Below the pieces are notes generated by a model. That model saw only the letters and a program-made list of their open reading frames with translations, was not told where the DNA came from and made no database searches. This document shows positions 39,041 to 48,442 of a stretch of DNA of 64,000 nucleotides, piece by piece; position 1 is the first letter of the stretch, and the number at the start of each line of letters is the position of its first letter. Made by a program: the position numbers and the translations under genes. Origin of the DNA: Pseudolysinimonas_A sp041984585 (GTDB lineage Bacteria; Actinomycetota; Actinomycetes; Actinomycetales; Microbacteriaceae); contig JBHIXX010000013.1 in NCBI GenBank assembly GCA_041984585.1, positions 1 to 64,000 on the forward strand, in the 5' to 3' direction.

Positions 39041-40075
39041 GTGAGCCCGCCCGTCGTCATCGCCCATCGGGGTGCCAGCGGCTACCGGCCCGAGCACAGC
39101 CGGGCCGCCTACGAGCTCGCGATCGCCCTCGGCGCCGACGCGATCGAGCCCGACATCGTCGCCACCCGCGACGGCGTGCTCGTGCTGCGGCACGAGAACG
39201 AGATCTCGGGGACGACCGACGTCGCCGACCGTCCCGAGTTCGCCGACCGCCGCACCACCCGCGAGGTCGACGGCGAGCGGATGACGGGCTGGTTCACCGA
39301 GGACTTCACCTGGGACGAGCTGCGCACCCTGCGCGTGCGCGAGCGATTGCCGGAGCTGCGTCAGCACTCCGCGACATTCGACGGCCGGATGCCGATCCTG
39401 CGCCTGCGCGACCTGCTCGATCTGCTCGACGAGGCCGCCGACCGCGGCCGCCCGGTGTCGCTCGTCGCCGAGGTGAAGCATCCGACCCACTTCGCCGCCG
39501 CCGGGCTGCCGCTCGGCGACCTGCTGGCGGACGAGCTGCGCGGCTGGGACGACGGCGGCCGCGTCGTCGTGGAGTGCTTCGAGCGAGGGGTGCTCGAGCG
39601 GATGCGGGGCGGCACCCCCGGCCGCTACGTCTACCTGCACGAGTCGCGCGGTGCCGCCGCCGACCTGACGGCGCGCTTCGGGTCGAGCGCCCCCAGCTAC
39701 GCCGAGCAGCTCAGCGACGCAGGGCTCGCCGAGTCGGCCGGGCTCGTCGACGGGGTGAGCGTCGACAAGTCGCTGCTGCTCGGCGGGGCGGGCGGCACCC
39801 GGCCCACCGACCTCGTCGACCGCGCGCACGCCGCGGGGCTCGCGGTGTTCGCCTGGACCCTCCGCCCCGAGAACAGGTTCCTCGCCCGGGGGCACCGCGG
39901 CGAGGGCGAGCCGGGCGACTGGGGCGACTGGCGGCGCGAGTTCACCACCCTGCTCGAGACCGGGCTCGACGGCGTCTTCCTCGACCACCCCGACCTGGGT
40001 CGCGAGCTGGTCGACCATCCCGAGCCGACCCGCCGCGCCGCGGGACGGCATCCGCATCCCGGTCGCACCCGCTGA
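39041..40075 (+). CDS. Glycerophosphodiester phosphodiesterase family protein
   Basis: A 344-residue TIM-barrel enzyme that releases glycerol-3-phosphate from glycerophosphodiesters. It opens at IAHRGASGYRPEHS (catalytic His), followed by the metal-binding IEPDIVATRDGVLVLRHE and, near the C terminus, GLAVFAWTLRPEN. No signal peptide, so it is cytoplasmic. GTG 39041 is fixed by the -10 box and matches the conserved start of the fold; longer frames run into the divergent gene. Confidence 0.92.
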   Translation: MSPPVVIAHRGASGYRPEHSRAAYELAIALGADAIEPDIVATRDGVLVLRHENEISGTTDVADRPEFADRRTTREVDGERMTGWFTEDFTWDELRTLRVRERLPELRQHSATFDGRMPILRLRDLLDLLDEAADRGRPVSLVAEVKHPTHFAAAGLPLGDLLADELRGWDDGGRVVVECFERGVLERMRGGTPGRYVYLHESRGAAADLTARFGSSAPSYAEQLSDAGLAESAGLVDGVSVDKSLLLGGAGGTRPTDLVDRAHAAGLAVFAWTLRPENRFLARGHRGEGEPGDWGDWRREFTTLLETGLDGVFLDHPDLGRELVDHPEPTRRAAGRHPHPGRTR

Positions 40076-40104
40076 TCGCTCGCGCCGGGGTCGCACCGCC
40101 GACC

Positions 40105-40110
40105 TAGACT
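40105..40110 (+). promoter_or_regulatory. -10 box TAGACT for pcrA
   Basis: TAGACT ends 10 nt before ATG 40121; GTG 40112 would be too close. A leader of 3-4 nt is predicted. Confidence 0.45.
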
Positions 40111-40120
40111 CGTGCACGCC

Positions 40121-42472
40121 ATGAGCACTCTCGAGCCCGACGACCCGATCCTCGACGGACTCAACCCGCGCCAGCGCGAGGCGGTGCTCTACCGGGGGCC
40201 CGCGCTGCTCATCGTCGCGGGCGCCGGTTCGGGCAAGACCAGCGTGCTGACCCGGCGCATCGCGGGCCTGCTGAAGACGGGTGAGGCGAGCCCGGTGCAG
40301 ATCCTCGCCATCACCTTCACCAACAAGGCCGCCGGCGAGATGCGCGAGCGCGTGCACTCCCTCATCGGCGGGGTCGCCGACGGCATGTGGATCTCGACGT
40401 TCCACTCCGCCTGCGTGCGCATCCTGCGGCGTCAGGCCGAGGTGATGGGCATGAAGCAGGGCTTCACCATCTACGACTCGGCCGACTCGCGCGCGCTGCT
40501 GAAGCGCATCATCCGCGACCTCGACGCCGACACCTGGGGGCTCACGCCGGGCAACGTTGCGGGGCGCATCTCGAAGCTGAAGAGCGAGCTGACCGACCTC
40601 GACGCCTACGCCCGCACGATCGACTCCAACGATCCGGCGCAGCTCGCGTTCCTCGAGATCTACCGCCGCTACACCGAGGGGCTGCGCCGGGCGAACGCGC
40701 TCGACTTCGACGACCTGATCTGCGAGACCGTCTACCTGTTCCGCGCCTTCCCCGAGGTCGCGGCGCTCTACCGCCGCCGGTTCCGGCACGTGCTCGTCGA
40801 CGAGTACCAGGACACCAACCACGCGCAGTACGCCCTCATCCGCGAGCTGACCGCGCCGATCGCGCCGCAGCATATGCCCGCCGACACCCGCATGGCGACG
40901 GATGCCGCCGGCGGCCTCCCCGGCGGGTCGCTCACGGTGGTGGGCGACTCCGACCAGTCGATCTACGCGTTCCGCGGCGCCGACATCCGCAACATCGTCG
41001 AGTTCGAGCGCGACTTCCCCGACGCGACGGTCGTGCTGCTCGAGCAGAACTACCGGTCGACGCAGACGATCCTCGACGCCGCCAACGCCGTCATCGCGAA
41101 CAACTTCGACCGGCGCGAGAAGAACCTGTTCACCGACGTCGGGGCGGGCACGCCGATCCTCGGCTACACGGGCTACTCCGGCCACGACGAGGCGCAGTTC
41201 GTGGCCGACGAGATCACCGCGCTGCACGACGACGGGATGCCCTACTCGCAGATCGCGGTGTTCTACCGCACCAACTCGCAGACCCGTCCGCTGGAAGACG
41301 TGTTCATCCGCTCCGGCCTGCCCTACAAGGTGGTCGGCGGCACGAAGTTCTACGAGCGCGCCGAGATCAAGGACGCGATGGCGTACCTCATCCAGGTCGC
41401 CAACCCGGCCGACGATCTGGCGCTGCGCCGCATCCTGAACACCCCGAAGCGCGGCATCGGCCCGGCGACCGAGGCGGCGCTGCAGGCCAAGGCGGATGCC
41501 CAGGGCGTCCCCGTGCGCGAGGTGCTGACCGCGGCCGGGGAGCTCGGCCTCGGCCCGAAGGTGACGGCCGCGATCGTCGAGCTCGGCGAGGTGTTCGCCG
41601 AGGCGGAGCGGATGCTGCAGGAGAACGCGTCGCCCGGCGACATCCTGCGGCACCTGATCGACGCCTCCGGCTACGCCGAGGCGCTGAAGGCGACCCGGGA
41701 CCCGCAGGACGAGGCGCGGCTCGAGAACGTCGAGGAACTGGTCTCGGTGGCGCGGGAGTTCCGGCGGAACAACCCCGAGGGCGGGCTGATCGACTTCCTC
41801 ACCGAGGTGGCGCTGGTCGCCGCCGCGGACGAGATCGATGACGAGTCGGGGTCGGTGTCGCTGATGACGCTGCACACCGCGAAGGGGCTCGAGTACGACG
41901 CGGTGTTCATCGCGGGCGTCGAGGAGGACCTGCTGCCGCACCGGATGTCGTCCGGCGAGCCGGGCGGCCTCGCGGAGGAGCGTCGGCTGTTCTACGTCGG
42001 CATCACCCGCGCCCGCAAGCGGCTGTTCCTGTCGCTGGCGATGACCCGCAATGCGTTCGGCGAGACCAGCGTGGCGATGCCGAGCCGCTACCTGCAGGAG
42101 ATCCCGCCGGGGCTGATCGACTGGCGGCAGTCGCCGGGCGACGCCACCTCCCGCGGCGGCACCCGACCTCGGGCGCTCAACGCGCGCGGCTACGCAGGCG
42201 GCGGCGGGCGCGGGTTCTCCTATTCCACGGAGCGCCAGCTGCCCCCGGCGCCGAAGAAGAAGACCGAGTGGACCTCGCCGATCACCGGCAAGGTGCGCGA
42301 CAACGGCGACCTGACGCTCGCGGCGGGGGACCGCATCCGGCACACCGACTTCGGTGAGGGTCAGGTGACCGCGGTCACCGGGGTCGGGCCGAAGAGCGTC
42401 GCCGAGGTGCAGTTCACCGAGGTGGGCAAGAAGCGGCTGCTGATCAAGATCGCGCCGATCGAGAAGCTCTGA
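40121..42472 (+). CDS. pcrA: ATP-dependent DNA helicase PcrA/UvrD
   Basis: A 783-residue superfamily 1A 3'-5' helicase for repair and replication restart. Motif Ia region and Walker A AGAGSGKTSVLTRRI, Walker B/motif II DEYQDTNHAQY, motif III VVGDSDQSIYAFRGAD, motif IV EQNYRST, motif V LMTLHTAKGLEYDAVF and motif VI YVGITRARKRL are all present. The C-terminal Tudor-like domain ends VQFTEVGKKRLLIKIAPIEKL. It converges on the MFS gene with 12 nt between stops. Confidence 0.96.
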   Translation: MSTLEPDDPILDGLNPRQREAVLYRGPALLIVAGAGSGKTSVLTRRIAGLLKTGEASPVQILAITFTNKAAGEMRERVHSLIGGVADGMWISTFHSACVRILRRQAEVMGMKQGFTIYDSADSRALLKRIIRDLDADTWGLTPGNVAGRISKLKSELTDLDAYARTIDSNDPAQLAFLEIYRRYTEGLRRANALDFDDLICETVYLFRAFPEVAALYRRRFRHVLVDEYQDTNHAQYALIRELTAPIAPQHMPADTRMATDAAGGLPGGSLTVVGDSDQSIYAFRGADIRNIVEFERDFPDATVVLLEQNYRSTQTILDAANAVIANNFDRREKNLFTDVGAGTPILGYTGYSGHDEAQFVADEITALHDDGMPYSQIAVFYRTNSQTRPLEDVFIRSGLPYKVVGGTKFYERAEIKDAMAYLIQVANPADDLALRRILNTPKRGIGPATEAALQAKADAQGVPVREVLTAAGELGLGPKVTAAIVELGEVFAEAERMLQENASPGDILRHLIDASGYAEALKATRDPQDEARLENVEELVSVAREFRRNNPEGGLIDFLTEVALVAAADEIDDESGSVSLMTLHTAKGLEYDAVFIAGVEEDLLPHRMSSGEPGGLAEERRLFYVGITRARKRLFLSLAMTRNAFGETSVAMPSRYLQEIPPGLIDWRQSPGDATSRGGTRPRALNARGYAGGGGRGFSYSTERQLPPAPKKKTEWTSPITGKVRDNGDLTLAAGDRIRHTDFGEGQVTAVTGVGPKSVAEVQFTEVGKKRLLIKIAPIEKL

Positions 42473-42484
42473 CGGCTCGGCGGC

Positions 42485-43714
42485 TCAGACCGTTCGCGCG
42501 GCGGCGCGCAGCCGCCAGACGCGGAGGGCCACGAGCAGTGCCAGGCAGATGACCCCGAGCGCGCCGGCCGCGAGCGCAACGCCGACCGGGACGCCGAAGA
42601 CGCCGGCGAGGGCCGCGACGATGAGCCCGCTGCCCACCCGGAACCCCTGGTGCGTCGTGCCGAAGACCCCCATGTAGCGGCCGCGCCGGTCGGCCGGCGC
42701 GTCGAGCTGCACGACCGTCTGGGCGGTGGAGAGCGACACGATGGAGGTCGCCCCCGCCACCACGAGTGCCGCGAGGCTGAGCGGGTAGACGGTCGACAGC
42801 GCGAAGACGACGATCGCGACGGCGAAGATCAGCTCGCTCACCACCGACACGAGCGGGGTGGCGCGCAGCCGCCCGAACGCCTCCAGTGCGAGCCCGCCCG
42901 AGATCGCCCCGACGCTCATCGCGATGAGCAGCAGCCCGTAGCCCAGGCCCGAGGTGTCCTGGTCGAGGATCACGCCGAACTCCGGCAGCAGCGGCATGAG
43001 CGCGACGCCGACGAGCAGGGCGACCGCGGCGTGCAGGGCCACGACGGTGAGGATGCGCGGATGCGCCGGCAGCTCCGCCAGCACCGAGCCGAGATCGCGC
43101 AGCCGCACGCGCGACGGCGGGGTGCGGTGCCGCCCGTGGCCGTCGAACGGCGACACGGTCAGGTAGATCAGGAACGGCAGGTACAGCGCGACGTTCAGCA
43201 GCATCCCCCACGCCGGTCCGATGGTGAACAGCAGCGCCGCGCCGAGCGCGGGACCGACCAGCTGGCCGACGCTCAGGCCGGTCGCCATCAGGCGCACCGC
43301 GCTCGGCAGCGTCTCGGGGCCGACCAGGTCGTAGAGCATCACCTGGTTCGCCGGATGCCACAGCGCGCTCGCGAACCCGTGCACCAGCAGCAGGATGACG
43401 CAGTGCCACGGCTGCAGGGAGTCGGTGGCGATGAGCCACGCCCAGGCGAGCGACGCGACGATGAACAGTCCGAGCGAGGTCTGGATGATGCGGCGGCAGT
43501 CGAACCGGTCGGCGAGCGTGCCGAACCCCATCGAGAACAGCAGGTGCGGCAGCCAGTGGCTCACGGTGGCGAAACCGGCGAGCCAGGGCGACTCGAACAG
43601 CTGCCACATCACGAGGTAGGTGATGGCGTGCTCGGCGTTGTCGCCGGCCATGAGGAAGGTGCCGCCCGAGAGGTAGCCCTTGTACCAGGGCGCCCGGAGG
43701 GCGGGGAACTTCAC
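42485..43714 (-). CDS. MFS transporter
   Basis: A 409-residue major facilitator protein with about 12 helices. The loop 2-3 motif reads GFGTLADRFDCRRII, and LWHPANQVMLYDLVGPETLPSAVRLM is typical of the EntS-like/MFS_3 branch that exports small molecules or drugs. Substrate unknown. GTG 43714 follows the -10 TAGCCT by 6 nt. Confidence 0.87.
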   Translation of the reverse strand: MKFPALRAPWYKGYLSGGTFLMAGDNAEHAITYLVMWQLFESPWLAGFATVSHWLPHLLFSMGFGTLADRFDCRRIIQTSLGLFIVASLAWAWLIATDSLQPWHCVILLLVHGFASALWHPANQVMLYDLVGPETLPSAVRLMATGLSVGQLVGPALGAALLFTIGPAWGMLLNVALYLPFLIYLTVSPFDGHGRHRTPPSRVRLRDLGSVLAELPAHPRILTVVALHAAVALLVGVALMPLLPEFGVILDQDTSGLGYGLLLIAMSVGAISGGLALEAFGRLRATPLVSVVSELIFAVAIVVFALSTVYPLSLAALVVAGATSIVSLSTAQTVVQLDAPADRRGRYMGVFGTTHQGFRVGSGLIVAALAGVFGVPVGVALAAGALGVICLALLVALRVWRLRAAARTV

Positions 43715-43720
43715 CGGGTC

Positions 43721-43726
43721 AGGCTA
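43721..43726 (-). promoter_or_regulatory. -10 box TAGCCT for the MFS gene
   Basis: Reads TAGCCT on the minus strand, 6 nt before GTG 43714. Confidence 0.55.
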
Positions 43727-43828
43727 GTGCCCGACCCCCGTGCTCGGCGCGGTGCCGCCCGTCGCACCCGGCAACCTATGCCGAACCGCAGCGGCCGGCG
43801 GCCGTCCGGGGCGGTCGCGCAGCGGGGG

Positions 43829-43834
43829 TAGGCT
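43829..43834 (+). promoter_or_regulatory. -10 box TAGGCT for sucCD
   Basis: TAGGCT gives a predicted start near 43840 and a leader of about 110 nt before sucC. The leader contains the palindrome at 43867-43880 and a short hairpin (CCGGGCT-CGC-AGCCCGG). Confidence 0.5.
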
Positions 43835-43866
43835 ACCGGGTGGCCGATCTCCCGCCGCGAGTGCTC

Positions 43867-43880
43867 TCTCGACGTCGAGA
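43867..43880. promoter_or_regulatory. Palindrome TCTCGACGTCGAGA in the sucCD leader
   Basis: Perfect 14-bp palindrome about 27 nt downstream of the predicted transcription start. The same core (TCTCGA-TG-TCGAGA) lies at the icd promoter (61670-61687), suggesting one regulator for both TCA-cycle loci. Confidence 0.6.
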
Positions 43881-43949
43881 CATCCGCCGCCCGGGCTCGC
43901 AGCCCGGATGCCACCGCTCCCGACCGACCACACGGAAGAAAGCTGCAGC

Positions 43950-45113
43950 GTGGATCTCTACGAGTACCAGGCCCGCGATTTGTTCGAGAAGTACGGGGTC
44001 CCGGTGCTCCCGGGCATCGTCGCGGACACCCCCGAGGAGGTGCGCGCCGCGGCCGAGAAGCTCGGCGGCGTCACCGTCGTCAAGGCGCAGGTGAAGACCG
44101 GCGGCCGCGGCAAGGCCGGCGGCGTCAAGGTCGCCAAGACCGCGGATGACGCCGAGGCGGCCGGGCAGGCCATCCTCGGCCTCGACATCAAGGGCCACAC
44201 CGTCCACCGCGTGATGGTGGCGGCCGGCGCGGACATCAAGGAGGAGTACTACTTCTCGGTGCTGCTCGACCGGGCCAACCGCTCTTACCTCTCGCTCTGC
44301 TCCTACGAGGGCGGCATGGAGATCGAGGAGCTCGCCGTCGAGCGTCCCGAGGCGCTCGCGCGCATCGAGGTCGACCCGGGCGAGGGCCTCGACCTTGAGA
44401 AGGCGAAGGCGATCGCCGTCGCTGCCAAGTTCCCCGCCGAGCTGGTCGACAAGGTCGCTCCGGTGTTCGTGAAGCTCTACGAGGTCTACACCGGCGAGGA
44501 CGCGACCCTGGTCGAGGTGAACCCGCTGGTGCTGACCGGGTCGGGCGACATCCTCGCCATCGACGGCAAGGTGACCCTCGACGAGAACGCCGCGTTCCGT
44601 CACCCCGAGCACGAGGAGCTCGAGGACAAGGCCGCGGCCGACCCGCTCGAGGCGAAGGCCAAGGAGCACGACCTCAACTACGTGAAGCTCGACGGCACCG
44701 TCGGCATCATCGGCAACGGCGCGGGGCTCGTGATGAGCACCCTCGACGTGGTCGCCTACGCGGGCGAGAAGCACGGCGGGCAGAAGCCGGCCAACTTCCT
44801 CGACATCGGCGGCGGCGCCTCCGCGACGATCATGGCCGCCGGTCTCGACGTCATCCTCGGCGACCCGCAGGTCAAGAGCGTGTTCGTCAACGTCTTCGGC
44901 GGCATCACCTCGTGCGTCGCCGTCGCGGAGGGCATCGTCAAGGCCCTCGAGATCCTGGGCGACGGCGCCACCAAGCCGCTCGTCGTGCGCCTCGACGGCA
45001 ACCAGGTGGAGGAGGGTCGCGCCATCATCGCGGCCGCCGCCCACCCGCTCGTCACCCTCGCCGAGAACATGGACCAGGGCGCCGACAAGGCCGCCGAGCT
45101 GGCCGCCGCCTGA
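43950..45113 (+). CDS. sucC: Succinyl-CoA synthetase (ADP-forming) beta subunit
   Basis: A 387-residue ATP-grasp subunit. It starts VDLYEYQARDLFEKYGVPV, with nucleotide-binding VVKAQVKTGGRGKAGGVK and the C-terminal GGGASATIMAAGLDVILGDPQVKSVFVNVFGG cut across the flavodoxin-like domain. With SucD it makes ATP/GTP from succinyl-CoA in the TCA cycle. GTG 43950 has RBS GGAAGAAAG; an open frame from 43740 lies upstream of the promoter and is not used. sucD follows after 31 nt. Confidence 0.96.
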   Translation: MDLYEYQARDLFEKYGVPVLPGIVADTPEEVRAAAEKLGGVTVVKAQVKTGGRGKAGGVKVAKTADDAEAAGQAILGLDIKGHTVHRVMVAAGADIKEEYYFSVLLDRANRSYLSLCSYEGGMEIEELAVERPEALARIEVDPGEGLDLEKAKAIAVAAKFPAELVDKVAPVFVKLYEVYTGEDATLVEVNPLVLTGSGDILAIDGKVTLDENAAFRHPEHEELEDKAAADPLEAKAKEHDLNYVKLDGTVGIIGNGAGLVMSTLDVVAYAGEKHGGQKPANFLDIGGGASATIMAAGLDVILGDPQVKSVFVNVFGGITSCVAVAEGIVKALEILGDGATKPLVVRLDGNQVEEGRAIIAAAAHPLVTLAENMDQGADKAAELAAA

Positions 45114-45144
45114 CCGCCGAACGCGAACTGAGGAACGAACCAGA

Positions 45145-46044
45145 ATGTCGATCTTCCTGACCAAGGACTCCAAGGTCATCGTCCAGGGCATCACCGGCGG
45201 CGAGGGCACCAAGCACACGGCGCTCATGCTCAAGGCGGGCACCCAGGTCGTCGGCGGCGTCAACGCGCGCAAGGCCGGCACCACCGTCTCGCACACCGCG
45301 GCCGACGGCTCGGCCGTCGAGCTGCCCGTGTTCGGCACCGTCGCGGAGGCGATGGCCGAGACCGGCGCCGACGTGTCGATCGCCTTCGTGCCGCCGGCCT
45401 TCGCGAAGGACGCGATGATCGAGGCCATCGACGCCGAGATCCCGCTGCTCGTCGTGATCACCGAGGGCATCCCGGTGCAGGACTCGGCCGAGGCCTGGGC
45501 GCACGCCAAGGCCAAGGGCACGACCCGCATCATCGGCCCGAACTGCCCCGGCATCATCACCCCGGGCGAGTCGCTCGTCGGCATCACCCCGAACAACATC
45601 ACCGGCAAGGGCCCGATCGGCCTGGTGTCGAAGTCGGGCACCCTGACCTACCAGATGATGTTCGAGCTGCGCGACATCGGCTTCTCCACCGGCATCGGCA
45701 TCGGCGGTGACCCGGTGATCGGCACCACCCACATCGACGCGCTCGCCGCGTTCGAGGCCGACCCCGAGACCAAGGCGATCGTCATGATCGGCGAGATCGG
45801 CGGCGACGCCGAGGAGCGGGCCGCCGACTTCATCAAGGCCAACGTGACCAAGCCGGTCGTCGGCTACGTCGCCGGCTTCACCGCCCCCGAGGGCAAGACG
45901 ATGGGCCACGCCGGCGCCATCGTCTCCGGCTCGGCGGGCACCGCGCAGGCGAAGAAGGAGGCCCTCGAGGCCGCCGGGGTCAAGGTCGGCAAGACGCCGT
46001 CCGAGACCGCAGCGCTCATGCGCGAGATCATCTCGGCGCTCTGA
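45145..46044 (+). CDS. sucD: Succinyl-CoA synthetase (ADP-forming) alpha subunit
   Basis: 299 residues, family length. CoA-binding Rossmann domain VIVQGITGGEGTKHTALML, the ligase signature GPNCPGIITPGES, and the phosphohistidine His255 in MGHAGAIVSGSAGTAQAK. ATG 45145 has RBS GAGGAA. Operon partner of sucC. Two hairpins follow. Confidence 0.97.
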   Translation: MSIFLTKDSKVIVQGITGGEGTKHTALMLKAGTQVVGGVNARKAGTTVSHTAADGSAVELPVFGTVAEAMAETGADVSIAFVPPAFAKDAMIEAIDAEIPLLVVITEGIPVQDSAEAWAHAKAKGTTRIIGPNCPGIITPGESLVGITPNNITGKGPIGLVSKSGTLTYQMMFELRDIGFSTGIGIGGDPVIGTTHIDALAAFEADPETKAIVMIGEIGGDAEERAADFIKANVTKPVVGYVAGFTAPEGKTMGHAGAIVSGSAGTAQAKKEALEAAGVKVGKTPSETAALMREIISAL

Positions 46045-46073
46045 GCATCCGGCGCTCCCCCGGGAGCGTGACG

Positions 46074-46103
46074 CGGAGGGTCCCGGTTCGCCGGGGCCCT
46101 CCG
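46074..46103 (+). terminator. Terminator of sucCD
   Basis: 13-bp stem CGGAGGGTCCCGG / CCGGGGCCCTCCG (one T-G pair) with a stable TTCG loop, followed by TCGTT. A smaller hairpin (GCTCCC/GGGAGC) lies just upstream. Confidence 0.85.
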
Positions 46104-46174
46104 TCGTTCCCGGACCACCTCTCGGCGCGTCCCACCCGACGGACTCCGCTCGCGACTCGCGTCGGCCGCCTGGC

Positions 46175-46180
46175 TACCGT
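46175..46180 (+). promoter_or_regulatory. -10 box TACCGT for the MBL-fold gene
   Basis: TACCGT ends 6 nt before GTG 46187. Confidence 0.5.
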
Positions 46181-46186
46181 CGGGGC

Positions 46187-47188
46187 GTGAGCATGCAGGT
46201 GATCCCCCTCGGCACCGCGGGCGGGCCGCGCTGGAACCGCGCCGACGACGGGACCGTGCCGCACGGCATCGCCACCGCGGTGGTGGTGGATGACGCGGTC
46301 TACCTGATCGACGCCGGGCACGGTGCCGGATCGCAGCTGCTGCGCGCCGGGTACGAGGCGAGTGCGCTCGCGGGCGTGTTCATCACCCACCTGCACTCCG
46401 ACCACGTCGTCGAGCTGCCGTCGTTCGCGCTCCTCGGCCCGTGGGCGATCGGCGCCGCCCCGGAGCGGCCCATCCCGGTCTACGGTCCGGGGGATCGCGG
46501 CAAGCTGCCGCCGCTCACCCCGCTTGCCGACCGCGAGCCCGAGGTGATCGCCCCCGAGAACCCGACGCCCGGCGTCTCGGGGCTGTTCGACCACCTGGAG
46601 CGAGCGTTCGCCGCCGACCTCAATGACCGCATCCGCGACACCCTCAAGCCGCGGCCGACGGCCTACTTCGGCCCGGTCGACATCGAGATCCCGGTGCCCT
46701 TCGACCCGGATGCCGACGACCCGCCCGTCATGGAGCCGTTCGTCGTGCACTGCGACGACCGCGCCACCGTATCGGCGATCCTGGTGAAGCACCCGCCGAT
46801 GGCGCCCGCGTTCGCGTTCCGCGTCGACGCCGCCGACGGCTCGGTCGTCGTCTCGGGCGACACCGCCCCGACCGACAACCTCGTGCGGCTGGCGCAGGGC
46901 GCCGACCTGCTGCTGCACGAGGCGCTCGATTTCGACGGCATCCTCGCCGCACGGCCGCCGCTGGAGACCTGGAGCCCCGCCGAGCAGGCAGCCTTCGCCC
47001 ACCACCGCAAGGCGCACACCTCGCCGCGCGACGCGGTCGCCCTCGCGGAGCGCGCCGGCGTCCGCCGCCTCGCGCTGCACCACCTCGCTCCCGCCACGTC
47101 GCCCGCCGCGCGGTGGATCGAGGCCGCCGGCCCATTCCGCGGCGAGTTGCTCGTACTCGCGGACCTCGACGTCATCCCCATCGGCTGA
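46187..47188 (+). CDS. MBL-fold metal-dependent hydrolase
   Basis: A 333-residue metallo-beta-lactamase fold protein. The metal motif is FITHLHSDHVVE, with an upstream YLIDAGHGAG strand and downstream SVVVSGDTAPTDNLVRLAQGADLLLHEA carrying the bridging Asp and further ligands; a final His is in RLALHHLAPAT. It resembles RNase Z- and arylsulfatase-like hydrolases, but no RNase Z exosite is evident. Cytoplasmic, single-gene unit. Confidence 0.87.
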   Translation: MSMQVIPLGTAGGPRWNRADDGTVPHGIATAVVVDDAVYLIDAGHGAGSQLLRAGYEASALAGVFITHLHSDHVVELPSFALLGPWAIGAAPERPIPVYGPGDRGKLPPLTPLADREPEVIAPENPTPGVSGLFDHLERAFAADLNDRIRDTLKPRPTAYFGPVDIEIPVPFDPDADDPPVMEPFVVHCDDRATVSAILVKHPPMAPAFAFRVDAADGSVVVSGDTAPTDNLVRLAQGADLLLHEALDFDGILAARPPLETWSPAEQAAFAHHRKAHTSPRDAVALAERAGVRRLALHHLAPATSPAARWIEAAGPFRGELLVLADLDVIPIG

Positions 47189-47271
47189 CCGCCGGGTGCT
47201 GATGCACCCCACCGTTCGCTATCTTCTGAAAGACCCTCGGATCAGGGTCCACTTCGACAGGGGGAAAGCGG

Positions 47272-47640
47272 ATGAAGTCCCTCGTCTGTACGCTTCTCGC
47301 CACCGCGCTTCTGGCCACCCTCGCGGGATGCTCCGGTTTCGGCGATCCCGAGTACCACGACCGGACGGACCAGCCCCTGATCGCCGCGGGGTGCCTTCCG
47401 GCTGTATCCAGCGCGGATCTCCGCGAAGGTACCCACACGCCGTCGCATGTTGTGGTGTACACCGACTGGGTAGAGATGGCCGACACCGGGAACTCACTCA
47501 CCTACGACGTCGAGGGTCGCACCATCGCGGACGATACAGGGGACATGATCACCTACGAGTGGCTGTGTCGCATCGAGATCGCTGAGGACCGTCGAAGCTC
47601 CACGGCGACGCTGCTCTCATTCGAGCGCGCCGAGGGATAG
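47272..47640 (+). CDS. Small putative lipoprotein
   Basis: 122 residues from ATG 47272 with RBS GGGGGAAA. Signal peptide with lipobox LATLAGC (Cys20). The mature part of about 100 residues is acidic, with two further Cys (GCLPAV and WLCRIEI) that could form a disulphide. No family recognised. Codon and base use are less GC-biased than in neighbouring genes, hinting at later acquisition. A 6-bp inverted repeat (GACCCT/AGGGTC) lies in its leader at 47232-47249. Confidence 0.65.
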   Translation: MKSLVCTLLATALLATLAGCSGFGDPEYHDRTDQPLIAAGCLPAVSSADLREGTHTPSHVVVYTDWVEMADTGNSLTYDVEGRTIADDTGDMITYEWLCRIEIAEDRRSSTATLLSFERAEG

Positions 47641-47728
47641 CGCGTCGTCGGTTGAGACCCTCTGAGAGCCCGGGCATGTCGCTCACGACGGGCGTCGCGA
47701 ATCCTCGCGCTGCTGTCAAGATGGCTCG

Positions 47729-48220
47729 GTGACCGGCACTCCAGCGGGGGCACACCGCCCCGAGCGGACTGCGTCGCCAAAGGCGAGGCTCGCGTATGGC
47801 GTCGTCGTTGGCCTTCCGCTTGCGGCGCTCGTGGTCACTCAGCTCGGTGTGCCTCACCCGGAGAATGGGTCGGCGCTGGCGATCGCAGCATCACGAGGCG
47901 AGGGCGTCGTCGCAGGACTGGTCGGTGCCTTTGCAGTGTGGGGAGTGGTCTCAGCGGTCGTCGCTGCGGCGTTGTTCGTCCCCGTGAGGCGGCGAGGCAC
48001 CCCATTGAGCGTCGGTGTCTTCTCAGCGCTGGCGCTGGCGGCGGGTGTCGCGGCGTCGATCATGCCTGCAGGCCTCGTCGCCCTGGTGCGGGAGGACACT
48101 CCCGACACGGCGCTCCTCCCGGGCCCAGCCGGCTCGTTGGCGATCGCTGCGTTGCTCGCCGTTGCGGCTGGCCTTGTGTGGGTCATAGGCGAGACGCCGC
48201 CTCGCGGTTCCGACGACTGA
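47729..48220 (+). CDS. Four-helix membrane protein of unknown function
   Basis: 163 residues. A polar N terminus of 20 residues is followed by four hydrophobic helices (about 22-40, 60-82, 90-116 and 133-155). No family recognised. GTG 47729 has a weak -10-like CAAGAT 6 nt upstream. As in the preceding lipoprotein gene, codon use is less strongly GC-biased. Confidence 0.55.
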   Translation: MTGTPAGAHRPERTASPKARLAYGVVVGLPLAALVVTQLGVPHPENGSALAIAASRGEGVVAGLVGAFAVWGVVSAVVAAALFVPVRRRGTPLSVGVFSALALAAGVAASIMPAGLVALVREDTPDTALLPGPAGSLAIAALLAVAAGLVWVIGETPPRGSDD

Positions 48221-48247
48221 AGGGAAGTTCCGCCTGGGAGCGGCTCT

Positions 48248-48442
48248 TCAGTCGCCGCGGTGTGTCCGGGGAGCAGCGGCCAGCGGCGCGAGGTCGCGGT
48301 CCAGAGTCGTCGTCACGATGGCGGCCTGGAACGCCATCTCGACCACCTCGGCGTCGGGGTCGGTGAAGCGCCGCCGGTAGCGTTCGCAGTTCTCGACCGC
48401 GTCGAGCACGTCGGCGATCCGCTCCTGGGCCGAGCGGGTCAC
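48248..48442 (-). CDS. Shortened HepT-like (HEPN) protein
   Basis: 64 residues from GTG 48442, overlapping the mntA-like stop by GTGA. Residues about 1-43 (ERIADVLDAVENCERYRRRF, then AFQAAIVTTT) resemble the first two helices of HepT-type HEPN toxins. Family members are about 110 residues and carry a C-terminal R-x4-6-H RNase/substrate motif. Here the frame ends 20 residues later without it, and I found no sign of it in the other frames downstream. It is probably a remnant or an inactive partner. Confidence 0.55.
   Translation of the reverse strand: MTRSAQERIADVLDAVENCERYRRRFTDPDAEVVEMAFQAAIVTTTLDRDLAPLAAAPRTHRGD

Noticed and set aside
43840..44094. An 84-codon frame starting with GTG 5 nt after the sucC -10 box, which could be a leaderless upstream ORF
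   Set aside because: Two thirds of it lie in another frame of sucC, its composition is Arg/Ser/Pro like a shadow frame, and sucC has its own good RBS and start.
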